Source: Carya illinoinensis
Taxonomy: Eukaryota; Streptophyta; Magnoliopsida; Fagales; Juglandaceae
Assembly: GCF_018687715.1 (NCBI RefSeq)
Contig: NC_056764.1
Location: 5,210,501-5,274,500 of the forward strand
Length of the DNA stretch: 64,000 nucleotides
Direction: 5' to 3'
Made by a program: the position numbers and the translations under genes. Shown piece by piece: positions 23,867-36,047 of this stretch. The notes under the pieces were generated by a model. It was given only the letters and a program-made list of their open reading frames with translations. It was not told the DNA's origin and searched no databases. How positions within the stretch are numbered: position 1 is the stretch's first letter; each line of letters begins with the position of its first letter.

Positions 23867-26800
23867 TCACCTAAACATTATTATATTGAACAATGAACGA
23901 ACGTACAACCAAGGCTTCATTCTCTTATCAAAGATGCCCGATCTGTAGGTATAAGCAAACATGTCAACAAGAAGATGGAACTGCATCAATACAAACAGAG
24001 TAACGGGTACACTGGCCAAACAGATGACAGGATTGACAGTCCATGAATGTCCACGTAGCATGATTAAAAGAGCAGTAGAAAAAGCTATCATCATAGTTGT
24101 GATAGAGAAGAAGAGGGTGCAAAGGCCTATTATCATTCTTTTAGGCAAGGATTTGAGAAAATCTTCTTCTGCATAACGTGATGTAAGGATCCCCAAAAAT
24201 ATCAATACTGAAGCCGAGGAAGAAAAAAGCGACAGAGAATCGGTCAATATAAAGATCTTGAATAAGCTATCATGTAAGAATATTGGCAAGCCTGATTCTT
24301 GATTATTACCACCTGGAACGGTAAATGCTGCCGCAAACATGATAGTGACAATGAGAGCGCCTACTACCGTACAAGAAGTTGATGTGTCCTTCATCCATCG
24401 CTCTCCTTCTTTCATCAAGTCCTTGTGGGTCTTTGTAAACAATTGTCTAGGAGTCAAACCATCTGCGTTCTTAAAGTTTGTAATCATGGGATTGCAAAGG
24501 CTCTCCACCTGCTGTAATTGTTATACAGAATGTTAAAAAGAAATGCAAATAAAAGTACCTGTCAATATTTGAGAGACACTTTAAGTATATATTTACTTAG
24601 AAATTTGAATATTAACATTTATAGTTCGAAAATCTTGTTAAACACTCCAACCTAATTCATGTTAATATTGCCGAAACATAAACTCCCTCCCTTACTCTTT
24701 TTTTTTTCTTACTTTAATTTATTTTGAGTTTGTTTGCTTTTGTTCTTTGCCGCTAATCAATCTAGAATCCTATATGGTGTATGCACTTTTAACATAATCA
24801 CAGTTGAATGGAGCTCTGTAAAATCAGGTGACGATTCAAATGAGCAATTGTAACCCTACAAAATAGGTCATGCACCTATAATAATAATTTTTAAAAGTAA
24901 TACCGTCAATGAGATTTTCTTAATTAATTCTATATAATTACACTTAATAAAATCTCAGGCCAATTAGATTTCATTTACTTTTTGATCTATGAATTCACGC
25001 TCTTCGTTTATTTCGGGGAAAAAGAAAAGATTATGAGCTTTAGGACATCTATAATAATTATGATGACATCTTCCATAGATCTTGGAGAGGTGGAAGACAT
25101 ATGTGAGATGCACTTAATTAAGGAAAAAGAATTTATTTTAAAGATTTAGAGGGGCTACTACTTTTAGTAGAAATGCTTTACAAACTGAAGTGTCATTAAT
25201 TAATAGTTTAAAAAAAAAGTAAGTCAAATCAATATTTGTTACGCTGGGGATGTGCAGCAATCACATGAAGTTTATACTACTTTTTTTAATAAAAATTATA
25301 GTAAGTTTAGTATTTTTCCTATATGAGTAAATGAGAGTAAATGCGGATATGGGAATATCTCAACCATTTTTGGTTTGATTCTAGCAGATTTAAGGACCCT
25401 AGTAATATTATCCACAAATGGCAAAAGGAAACTTGCCTTAAAAGTTAAGACTTCTTTGACAAATAATTTTCAACTTTTGCTGTTCTCATTTATTTTCTCT
25501 GTGTAAAAATCTCTAGAATTTGTAAGATGCAGTAAGTAAAGACTGCACACCCAAGAAATATAACGTGTGAGAGCTGACCTTAAACCATTGCAACTCTCTT
25601 TGCATCTGCAAAGCTGCACCTGGGATGTGATCAAGCGGAGTGAATTCTGTTAACATTGCTACCATATGTAATATGTTATTGCCGAAGACGTCTCTGTTAG
25701 CTGCCCACATGCTTGCCTGTCTGGAGCGGAATGTAGCATAAAAGATATCAGCATGGCGATGTAGGGCAGCCAACATAACGATGCCTCTGTTTTCCTCATC
25801 ACGGATATGCAAAAGTTTTGGATTTGCTGTCACTATTCCAACAACAATCTCAAGGATCCCTTCCCTCATAGCCCGGAATATTGCTGAATAAACACCACCA
25901 TTTATCATGTCTTGATGATCTAAAGTTGATACAGCTTTGCACATGCAAGACACGAGTTCATAGGATCTGACATGGACCAACTTCATCTCATATAAATGCT
26001 TAAATCCTTTGTCAATATGGAAGCAATGTCAATTTTTCTGTATGAATCTATTAATAAACGACAAAATCAAACTAAGAATGAAAAGTTCAAGAAATTAACC
26101 AATAAATTATATTAATCAAAAGGATGCACCATACCCAAGATGTTAAGGAGACTTGAAACTAGCTGACGCAATAGAGCTCGCACTGCAAAGTAAAAGCATA
26201 TTTGCTCATCACAAATATACAATAGAAAATTAATACCAAAAACAAAAATAATTTAGTGACTTTTATTCAGATACACATTTGAGAAATTTAAGCATATTCC
26301 ATTACTAAGGTCTCTTGCTTGGTAAGTAATAAGAAACTACTTTGTCGAATCAGAGAAATCTGCAAACTAGTCATTTTTACCAAAGAAATATGGCATTCAT
26401 GCTCTTTCTCAGTGATCACTAACTATTCATCATCATTAATGGGCCTATGGCAATTAATTGGTGAAGCACTCATACACATTGCTCTAATTTTTTGCCTCAT
26501 TTTGTCAACAGTCGTAGATCTGGAAACATTAAGTTGTATGAATAGATAAGACCATATCGCAGGGTTCCACCCTACCCCTCCCCAAAGATCATAAGACAGA
26601 CAGATTAGATCATAAAAACATGGTATGCCATGAAAAATTTTAATGACAAAACTGGACTTATTGGTCAACTCAGTTAATTTTTAAGTATGAGCAGTTACTA
26701 CAAGCTGGTGTATTATATGCTGAGTTGGACAGGTTTTGATATGCTCGGCTAGGATTAGTAAGAGTTCTGCACGTTAGCATGTTGGCAAACTTAGTTACAT

Positions 26801-27057
26801 TCTGTCTTATGAGCCGGAAAGAAAAGTTGGGCAACAACATACCTGGTCCGATAGTTATTTCTTGATTGTTTTGAATGTTCAAACGAATTTCATCCGTGGT
26901 ATGAGCCCGTGGAATGTGTATACCTTTTCAACAAAAAAAGGCTGATGAGTTTGAAGTAATGATTTAATGCATTTTTAATGTATTTCTCGCTGATAGCATT
27001 TTTACGCATTACTCCACACAAACAATTGAATAACTAAATCTTCAATGTACAGTAAAA

Positions 27058-27094
<37 letters not shown>

Positions 27095-29428
27095 TGCAGA
27101 GTGGGTTAAGGTTGTGTATGTGTGTGTGCATTTATTTATTTATATTATGTTTAATGTTTGTCATGTTTCACAGGTATTGGTTGCTTTAAATCTTCATGTC
27201 ATCAAAAACCGGCACCACTGCATTTGATCTTCTTTATCAGGCAAGCAAGTTTACTGGATTTATCATCTAATGTACAAAACGAGGGAGAGGAAAACCTTAC
27301 AGTCAATCACATCGTAAAAATATGGTGCAAATTATCTAAAATTTTGAAAAAAAATAAAGTAGTAAAGGAAAAGAGGAACCAACGGAGTGCATCCTATTCC
27401 ATATTGACTTTGATATTGCACAAGAATGGCACCATGAAGGTGGTTTTGAAGGATAGTCCAGTGAGAGAACTGACATGAGAATAATGCAATAGCCACAAGA
27501 TGTCTTGAAAGTTATTACAGTGAAAGTGGCATTGGGTTAAGTTATTAGAATCGTGTCTTTGTAGCTACTAGATTAATTACTCCTTATGTGGAAATCCATT
27601 ATTTGATAATGTTAATGTAATCCTTGAAGAAATCAACTGGATCCTAGACGTGAGCACACATTTCCAGAACAATGTAATGAAAAGCAAGCGAAAAGAAGTT
27701 GGTACTGACAGGCGTAGATCCATTTTTTCCAAAACGCGAGCCGGGTTGCACCGGGGAATGCATGAGGCATAGAAGCCAATACATACAAAGGGGTGAAATT
27801 GTCTCTGTCTGGTGCAAAAGCCAAACGCGGCCAACCCTCCATTAAATGCACGGCAATATCTAGTGTTGAATCATGCATGCGTACAGAAAACAATGAACAA
27901 AAGGAATTATGTTGCCAAGATATAAAATCATCAGAAATAACAGCCAATGAATGGTAAGACAAGAAGCACTTCTTACCAAAAAGTCCAGTATAGATAGTGT
28001 GGTTTAAAAGCGTAGCACCGTTGTGGCCCTTTTCTGGCTTTAGCTCTTCCAAAGGAGTGTGAAGATAGAGATAGCGAGCCAATTCTTTATGGCCATTCTC
28101 AAAGGCAATAACAACAGGAATATCTTGCTGATTATTTCCAATGCTGACTAAGCTCTTGTTCTTTCTAATCATGCACTCTGCCATCCGGTTATTACCCTTA
28201 ATAGCTGTATAAGCCAGAGCTGTATTACCACCAAAATCTGGTATTGCCAAGTCTTCTTCCTTCATCATCTCCACCAACTTCTCCACTATATGTTCGTGTT
28301 CAGCAGCAACAGCAGTGTGAAGAGGCGTCTGGCCTGAAATATTTTCGATTGTTGCTGTCTTTGCATTGGGGTGGAGCTTAAGGAAATCATTTGTCGCGTT
28401 CCAATTACCACTTTGAATAGCCTGAAGCAAGGCAGCATACTCAGAGAATTCATTGTTCTGGTTGCCATCCCTCCCTGCCATGGTTTAATTGTTCTCCTTA
28501 AAGAATGAAAAAAAGGGATACCATTCCGACATCAACGTGCCAACCACAGAATTATCTTTTATGTTGATTTGAAGTTTCAGAATATGTAAATGACATTTGA
28601 ATTAATTAGGACCAACAATGGACAGGTCATACCACGTCAAGGCTAGCAAAAAGTATTTCTCAGACTAATAAGAGAAGCACAATTTCATTTGCACTAGGAG
28701 TTTTGCAAACCGGTAAGGTGATTGATGTTGTACATAATCATCGATATTGTACTGAAACATTTGAAATCGGAAAAACCACGACTGGGGCTGGTTTTCAGTT
28801 CCATGGTATGACACCAAATATGTAATCTACCTATTAAAAACCAATTGAATGGTTAAAATTTACAATGCATCCAATAGAATCCATGTTTGAGCCTCTCGAA
28901 TCATTGATAATTTTCTTAAATGTATTATAATCCGTGTGGTAATATGTGTTGGCCAGCTAGAAATAATTTGCAGTTAAAATAAAACTAGAGAGTGTCACCT
29001 GGGCTGCTTGATGTGTTTCCTGCATCTTGATCAGCTGCATTTGGTGGTTGCTCATGGTTCTGTTTTCTATCTGACGTGTTTGATGAGTTTAGTAGTGCAA
29101 GCTCAGGGTTAATTCCTCGTGCGGGTTGCTCATACATTTTAGCCAATGTATCCCACAAAACTCTGGCAGGACTAATATCTTTGATCTTAGACAGTATGTC
29201 AATCCCACATGAAATCTGAATTGCATGTAAAGTTGCAGCATTCCTCTTCCTCCAAGCCTTGAATTCTACTTCATCATCTTCTGGATTAGGAGGTTCTGTT
29301 GTTGTTTCGATAATGTCCCAAAGATCTTGAGCCAACAGATAGTTTTTTATGCAAGCACTCCAGTTCTCATAATTTTTAGTTCCAAGAACTTCAGGAACAA
29401 CTGTGCCTGGAGGAATGGTTGTTGCCAT
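23867..29428 (-). CDS. Ankyrin-repeat/PGG membrane protein with N-terminal gag-like domain
   Basis: Host gene of the ITN1/At5g04700-like ankyrin-PGG family; such proteins sit in membranes and are linked to stress and salicylate or ABA signalling. My exon model on the minus strand is 29428-28999, 28474-27977, 27859-27710, 26923-26843, 26182-26135, 26006-25579 and 24508-23867. All junctions are GT-AG and the frame stays open: 2277 nt, 758 residues. Residues 1-105 resemble a copia gag (UBN2/DUF4219) domain (NYENWSACIKNYLLAQDLWD, ALHAIQISCG, LWDTLAKMYEQ). About 150-430 hold ankyrin repeats (SGQTPLHTAVAAEHEHIVEK, GNTALAYTAIKGN). The PGG domain begins near 580 with VPGG at 609-612 and about four membrane helices. 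A shorter reading starting at ATG 28481 is possible, but that ATG overlaps the splice acceptor GGCAG. The first exon's inclusion rests on matching splice phase and recalled relatives. Confidence 0.85.
27059..27093. repeat. (CA)n microsatellite in an intron
   Basis: About 17 CA units within the intron between coding exons 3 and 4 of the ankyrin gene (counted in transcript order). Confidence 0.9.
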
Positions 29429-30480
29429 GTGCGGAACCTGTCAAATTACAAAGTAAGCATGCATGTTAGGTGAAATTCGGAAAAATGGATGCAGATATGG
29501 TATATATTTCGTCTTTCAAAATCGAGAAAAGAAATTTGTGTTTCGTGCTTATAGGAAACTGCTTTTGAAATATAAATCAAACTAAGAAAAATTTCAAAAT
29601 TGAGAGAGAAATGAATGAAGTGCGAAAGTTGCACGTAACATTTATCTAATCCTAATCCTACATGACTTAGAAATCCCACTTGTATTAATCTAACTTTTTA
29701 TGTAAAGCTCATCCTACATATTATATCTGCCGAATTCAGCATAATAACTATGTAAGATTTTTAGTTTGGCCGGCGTAGGCTTCTAAAATTGAACCACCTT
29801 AAATTCTTTATCTTCTTATCTTCTTTTTTTCTCCTCTCTCAATATTTTCTTGTTTTATTACTATTTTTTTATACCCTATCACGCCTAAAGCTTGAAATCT
29901 TAATTACAACTGTGGCTCAACCTTTGCAGCATACTCTATTTTCATTATGAAAAGCAAGGGAAAACCCTGTTTGTTTCCTGTCCGAGTTTGAAAGATTGGC
30001 CATGGAAAGAAGGAAGACGCATGAGATCAAGACCGTCGGTTGTACGGAGGGGTAGAGCAAAAGGTGAGGGAGGAATCTAGTGGTGGGCATGCGTATATCA
30101 ACGGCGGATAAAAAATCCAGATCTAACAATCCTACACCAAAACAAGGAAAAATAACGAGACAATGACGGAAAAAAAATGGCGTAGATTGGCTATCGTTTC
30201 AGACCGTGTTCTATTCTTACTCCATTATATCTGCTCTGTCTTTTGCACCCTGCTTTAGTTTGTTCAAACTCTCCCAAACAAGGCTTTAGTTTGATCAGAG
30301 ACACGCCATTAGTGTACAAACAAATAGAGAAGACTTCACGAAACAAATTAAGATCGAAAACGAAGTAATTACTTGAAGAGAGCTGGAGAGCTGTCTGTCG
30401 CTTGCAAAACCCAGTGTGCAGTGCTTCATTTGAAGATATGGTTAATGGTTGAGATGCCCACTGATCATATAAACAAGTCT
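29429..30480 (-). promoter_or_regulatory. Presumed 5' UTR intron and promoter of the ankyrin gene
   Basis: Just upstream of ATG 29428 the minus strand reads TTTGACAG|GTTCCGCAC, a good splice acceptor, so a 5' UTR intron is likely. A matching donor (CTTCAA|GTAATT) lies near 30373. A weak TATA-like TTTATATG lies near 30468. The intervening DNA has no coding signal. This assignment is inference from sequence only. Confidence 0.4.
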
Positions 30481-32713
30481 GTCGTTAAGCGTAGAATAAT
30501 TATCCCCTAAACTTAATTACGAAGGACTTTTAATGGTATATCTAATTACTGATTATTATTATTATTATTATTATTATATCAATTAAAAATGATATTTATA
30601 TAAACAATTTTAATTTTACAAAAATATCAAATTATCTATATTCTAAAAATATCTAATTACTTTCCATTGACTTTATTCGAACAACTATTTGTATAATTTT
30701 AAAAAAATACTATTATCTCTCTAAATTTATACCACTCATTTTGTCCATTGATATGGTACCACAATATAGTATCAATTGGCTTATTGAAATAATTTAAAAA
30801 ATTAGAAAATATATATTAAAATTTTATTTATAGTAAACTTTGATTTAGTTTTAATTGCCTTTCTTATTCCTTTAGGCAATAGTTACCTAAAAAAAATTAT
30901 TTTGGTTTACAATAAAGTATTGTATATTTGCATGTAACTTTTTTAAACATATAAGTCAAATAAATGATGTGACATGCTACTATACTTCTAATTTATACGA
31001 CTCGATATGCTTTCTTGATGTGACATCATATGATGTATTAAAAAAAATTAAAATATAAATATAAAAAAATAAAGGAAATATACGATTTTAATCTTCTGTA
31101 TTTTTGTGTTTTCGGACAATGTTTTGTTTTGACTTTATGTGTTTTTTAATTTTTTTGTAATAAGTTACATGGCACCACGTCAAGGAGGGAATTTGAATGA
31201 TGTAGCATTATTCATAAATAAATATTATTTTGAAATAGATTTAATTAGTTTATGATAATCTGCCCCCAAAAATGTTGATGGCTTAGTTTTCATGTTTGTT
31301 TTTCAATTTTTTATTGTTTTTATTTTTTTATTGTTTAAAAAGTGTAGTGTTTGGCTTTGAAGACTATGGCGCATTGTTAAGACCATGGATATAAAGATCA
31401 ATTTTAATAGAGAAACCGTATTTGCCACAAGTGCTGTGTTTTCTTTTTAAAATAAGGAATTTATGTGAAAATATTAATTTATTTAATAATAAATCTCACA
31501 TTTTTTATAATACATAGGCAATGTTTGCATAATATTATTATATTAAAAAAATTATATTATATATAATTAATTTTATATATTTTTTATGTCTTCAATTAGT
31601 ATGATTAGTTAAAATAATTAAAAAATAATAATCATATTAATTGAATATATAATAAATATGTAATAATGATTATAAATAAAAAAATTTATTATTTAAAATT
31701 AAGAAAACCAAAATAACACATTTAATTGTCACGGACTCGGAGTACCGATAATCAAGGAGTTTCTGAAAAGCAAACAAAAATTGTCAAAAGTCAGAACCGA
31801 AAGAGTACTTATCTCGTGACTCGTGAGTCGTGAGTCGTGGCTTTTAATTGAAGCATGAATCAATTATCAGTGTTGCCGTTGCTTTTGCCATATTATCCGT
31901 CCGAAAATAGTGGTTGAAATTGAAAGAGAATGATGCCAAGCTTCAGCATCCCAGTACCATTTACCTTACTCTACCTTTAAATTCTCCGTCCTTTTTAACT
32001 TTTTTGGTTTGGTGGTGACCATAATTCAGTTTTGGCTCTAATCTGGGTTCACTTTAGTAGATGATTGAGGTGATGGGTTTCTCCTATTCTCAGATCTCAA
32101 AATCTCTCTCTCTGGTAGATGGAGATTCTATTCAACCATGGAAACTTGAGCTTTCTGTGGACCTGACTTGCTCGGCTGACAAAGATTTTTATCTTGTTTT
32201 TCCTAATTTTATAATGAATCATGGATGTCAAAAATTAATAAACAAAAAGTTGATATTCCCGATGGAAGATGGATCAACTTGAGAGAGAGACTCTTTGAAT
32301 GCAGAAAGAGGCAACCATGAGAGACTCCATCGCATTTAATATAAAGAGTTTTATTATATATAATTACAGTTATTTATTATTTTGTATATTAATATTAATT
32401 TATTTATATTTAAAATTTAAATTAATATTATTTTTAATAAAATTTACTTTTTAACTAATCACATTATATTAATGCATAAATTAATATATAATGATATTTA
32501 TAACTATATTTTTCCTAGCACAAATGAGTTTTGCAGTTATTAGTCTCATTTTGATACAAAAACCAGCTTTTGTGCATAATATTTGAAAGGAATTCGACTC
32601 TCAAGCATTTTTTTGTTAGAGATCTCAACAACTCTCAAGACTTGGAAATCACTATTCTCAAGACTTGGAAACCATTATTTCAATGGAAAAAGTTCTTTTT
32701 CGAAAGGTTGGAT
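30481..32713. other. Intergenic, AT-rich, no gene supported
   Basis: Contains an (ATT)n tract at about 30552-30576, many A/T runs, and a triplicated GTGACTCGTGAGTCGTGAGTC-like stretch near 31816-31840. A 73-codon ORF at 32061-32282 has no recognisable motif and is probably chance. Confidence 0.55.
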
Positions 32714-32722
32714 TTTTCCTTT

Positions 32723-32894
32723 GAGAAATGATATTTGCAGTCGTGGTTGTGTAAGCGACGTGTAGTCGCTTTGGAAAAAATGAATTAATATGGGACCCAC
32801 ATGAAAAAAAACTAACTTTTTAATCGTGGACCCTATTTTTTTTCAAAGCGATTGCACGGCGTTTGCAATTCCACGACTATATGTAGCATTGCTC
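32723..32894. mobile_element. Mutator-type MITE, 172 bp
   Basis: Starts GAGAAATGATATTTGCAGTC and ends CGACTATATGTAGCATTGCTC; the ends are ~35-bp imperfect inverted repeats. Flanking 9-mers TTTTCCTTT (32714-32722) and TTTTCTTTT (32895-32903) match at 8 of 9, the Mutator duplication length. On its own this would be weak because the flanks are low-complexity. The related element at 34072-34523 has a perfect 9-bp duplication, which supports the class. Confidence 0.75.
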
Positions 32895-33172
32895 TTTTCT
32901 TTTCTAGTTCCTTCATCTATTTTTTTTCTTTTTAATAAAACAAATACTTACATGATGCATTGCCACGTCAGTAGGGTGCACATACAGGCACAATTTTTAC
33001 CTGTATATAGTAGAATATATATATTTTTTTTGGGATAATTGCGTGAGGTTTACGTTGAAATGTAGTCTATGTTTGTTAGAGACAATGTTTCATTGCATTA
33101 GTTTCATAGTATTTTAATTGGAAAGATAAATGAATAAGCTTGGTGGCTGGTTTAAACGTTTTGACCCTTTGG

Positions 33173-33872
33173 TGGATTGGGAATTTAAACTCATTGAGAA
33201 CTCATTTTAAGAATCTAGATTATATTAAAATCTAGATCTATTGAAGAACCCCTCTCAAGAACCCGGATTACAAGGAAGAACGCCACAAAAGTTGTAATTT
33301 ACCTTTGATAAGTTCAAAAATTCAATCAAGAACAAGAGGAGTAAACTCAACTCACGATAAAAATTCAATAATGTCTAACCTGAAGTGGGTAGCCACAAGA
33401 TGTTTAAATACTCCCCAATAAAAGTAACCCTAGATAAAAAATAAGGCCTCTTTCTAAAAATACCCTTACATAAATAGTTCGACTCTACAGTACTATGAAT
33501 AGTGCTGCACTACAGTAACTCACTCATTGAAACCCTATTTCAATATTTCCCAACATACCCTTAAGTTATTCTCATAATAAACTCAATTATTCTAAACTAA
33601 TAAAATAAGTCTTTTAAGTGAATTAACTAAGTTGAAAGCCTTCAAGTCATGTTACTCTGTTGCTCTCTTCCATAACTTATATCAAATTGGTCAAAATTGG
33701 TTCTCCTTCCTTGAAGCTCATCTTGAATGTTGGGCTATTGCTAGTTTCATCCCAAGTGGATTGCACCAATTCTTGCATTGCCCCATTGATCTTCTTGGCT
33801 CTTGATCTTGTGATTACCTCATTTGGAACTTGAAAAATATCTCTAAGGCTCGATCCACCTTAGGGCCTATTA
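33173..33872 (-). repeat. 3' LTR of the decayed gypsy element
   Basis: About 700 bp, clearly homologous to 36982-37688 with many substitutions (shared blocks AACGCCACAAAA, GTTGAAAGCCTTCAAGTCAT, TTGCATTGCCCCATTGATCT). The degree of divergence points to an old insertion. Confidence 0.8.
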
Positions 33873-34071
33873 TTTCCCCTCTCTTCAAAATGATTCAACC
33901 TCGAATCTCCACCTGGATCAAAGGAAAAAAGATTATGAACATTGAAAATAGCAGATACATGATACTTACCTGAAAGATCCACTAGATATAAAGTATCACT
34001 AATTTTATCAAGAATTTGGAAATGTCCATCCAAGCTACTTTTGTTATCAACAGGTAAAGGTATTAAATCAA
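33860..34071 (-). pseudogene. Gypsy integrase C-terminal remnant
   Basis: The minus strand reads DLIPLPVDNKSSLDGH, then KISDTLYLVDLSGKYHVSA and FNVHNLFSFDPGGDSRLNHF. This is the typical end of gypsy pol (YNVSATFNVADLSPFD-type motif). The frame enters directly from the inserted Mutator-type element, which interrupts the protein. Confidence 0.8.
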
Positions 34072-34523
34072 GAGCAATGTTACATACAGTCGTGAAATTG
34101 CAAACGTCGCGTAATCGCTTTGAAAAAGAGTGAGATCCATGATTAAAAAAAGCCTTCTTTGGTCTTGAACTCGCTCCCCGCTCGAGAATGAATGTTGGAA
34201 ACTCTTCGATGACATGTTCCTTTGAGTGCACGATTCCTTAGCTGTGCCTGTTTGGTACCGAGCTCTTTGATGGCCTTTCTTTATCCGTTCACGCTAAAAG
34301 AAAAGGTAGTGAGTGGAGTCAGGCACAAAGCGATCCTCAGCAGCTGAAAGAAGCCTTGTTCGATCTCCTGTTGAAGTGGTGACTCACCTGCAACATAAGT
34401 TTTGCAAACCTAGGTTAATTCAACTTTTAGCTTTTTTTTTTTCATGTGGGTCCCATATTAATTCACTTTTTTCAAAGCGACTACACGCCACTTACACAAC
34501 CACAACTGCAAATATCATTTCTC
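34072..34523. mobile_element. Mutator-type element with non-TIR cargo, 452 bp
   Basis: Ends GAGCAATGTTACATACAGTC (left) and GCAAATATCATTTCTC (right) are inverted repeats of the same family as the 172-bp MITE at 32723-32894. Flanks are the perfect 9-bp duplication TTAAATCAA (34063-34071 and 34524-34532). Unlike the MITE it holds about 250 bp of unrelated, GC-richer sequence (about 34160-34410) between its arms. That suggests a captured host fragment (Pack-MULE-like). I cannot name the source. It inserted into the decayed gypsy integrase. Confidence 0.85.
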
Positions 34524-34559
34524 TTAAATCAAAATGAATAAGTAGATCAAAGCTCAAAT

Positions 34560-35403
34560 CAAATTCAAAAGACGAATGAGAAATAGTTGTATATGGTATT
34601 ATTATATGCAAACTCTAATAATGACAAATAATACTCTCGCAAACATTTATGCAATAATTCAATGAATGGAAAATGATACTCCCACAAACGTTCATGAAAC
34701 ACATATAAAGTTTTCCTTGTACCAAAATGACCACTCCAATTATATGCAAACTCAATGAATGGCAAGTAGTACTCCCACCAATATTCATGCAACACGTCTA
34801 AAGTTTTCTTTATACCAAAATGTCCCAACAAACCACATCTATGCACAAGCAACTTACGCATAAGACTAGTAGGCTCACAAAGTCTATTCTCTCCAAACAA
34901 TCTAGCCTATAGAACTTACCAAACGATACTTTCGCACATACGCCATACACATTAGCAAAGTCATCATTAGTAGCATGCAATTTCTTATCATATTCAAATC
35001 TCAATAACTTTGCATTCAAAATGAAAACAATGACATACCTTCTTGATATTGCAATAACCACAAAAATTTTCTTACCATGTGTGTATTTGATGACATGAGG
35101 AAAGGTAACATTACATTCCTCTCACTTGACATGCATTCTATTAAACTTACATTGTCTCTTCAAGTGTATTAAGGACTTATGTTTGGTATTTAGGATAAAT
35201 TCATTTGGCCAAAGGTAATGTTGCCAATTCTCCAATGCTGTCACACAATCAATTTGATACTTTATTCCTCTAATAAGTAACAATCCACAAAGAACATCAC
35301 TAGGCAACACGAACTTATATATTTGCAACAAAGAGATAACAATACTAGACAAAGATTCGTTAAATTCGATAGTATTAAAATTCGCCCTAGTATAAAAACT
35401 CAA
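34560..35403 (-). pseudogene. Gypsy RNase H / integrase N-terminal remnant
   Basis: Legible minus-strand pieces are ALENWQHYLWPNEFILNTKH then HLKRQCKFNRMH (RNase H), RRYVIVFILNAKLLRFEYDK and DFANVYGVCAKVSFGKFYRL (linker), and GHFGIKKTLDVLHE (integrase zinc-binding region). The last is joined by deletion to LPFIEFAYN, and this joined block is repeated about three times at 34590-34850 (WEYYLPFIEFAYN, WEYHFPFIEL, REYYLSLLEFAYN). Several frame changes separate the pieces. No function is possible. Confidence 0.8.
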
Positions 35404-35675
35404 TTTTCTCTCACTTTCTTCACCCTCGTTTTTCTTTTCAATCTCGTTTTTCCTTTCACTTTTTTTTTTCTTTCACTCTCTTTTCTTTCACTTCCTTTTT
35501 CAACATCTTTTTTTGAGCTCTCGGCCTCACAATTATTTTTTAACTTATTATCTATTTTTCTTGATATTTCAGCCTCACCCTCATATTTTTTCTCTCTATC
35601 ATTTTCGATCTCACTATTTATTTTTTCTTCAATCTCACTCACACTCTTTTTTTTTCGCTTAACTTCACTTTTACT

Positions 35676-36047
35676 CTATCTTTTTTGATCAATTTCAATT
35701 TCTTTCTTTCTTTTTTGATCAACCTCACTTTCGCTCTTTCTTTTTTGATCAATCTCACTTTCACTATTTCTTTTTTTATCAACCTTACTTTTCAGTTTCA
35801 GTTGGTCCTCATGGACTTGTGTTGGAGTTAAAGGAGCAAATTTGATTATTTTTTCATCATTTTTAAAACTGTACATGTTCTTGAACCCATCATAGATCAC
35901 TTTCCTATCACGTTGCCACGGTCTTCCTAACAAAATATGGCCAGCATGCATAGACACTACATCACAAAGTACCTCATTCTTATACCTCTCAATTGAAAAA
36001 GAAACTAACACTTGTTTTTTTACCCTAACCTCCCTGCAATCATTCAA
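35676..36047 (-). pseudogene. Gypsy protease-region remnant
   Basis: The minus strand reads VKKQVLVSFSIERYKNEVLC, then CDVVSMHAGHILLGRPWQRD, YDGFKNMYSF and FAPLTPTQVHEDQLKLK, the region just after the gypsy protease active site (HLLLGRPW...HDG...KYSF pattern). The DSG catalytic motif itself is not seen. It ends in a lysine/glutamate repeat (EIDQKRKSESEVDQKRK) continuing into low-complexity DNA. Confidence 0.75.

Noticed and set aside
28286..28481. Start of the ankyrin gene at ATG 28481
   Set aside because: Kept only as an alternative: this ATG overlaps a good splice acceptor whose phase matches an upstream coding exon, and the longer model gives an uninterrupted 758-residue protein.
35323..35688. 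121-codon Phe/Ser-rich ORF on the plus strand
   Set aside because: It is the complement of the lysine/glutamate low-complexity tail of the decayed gypsy element.
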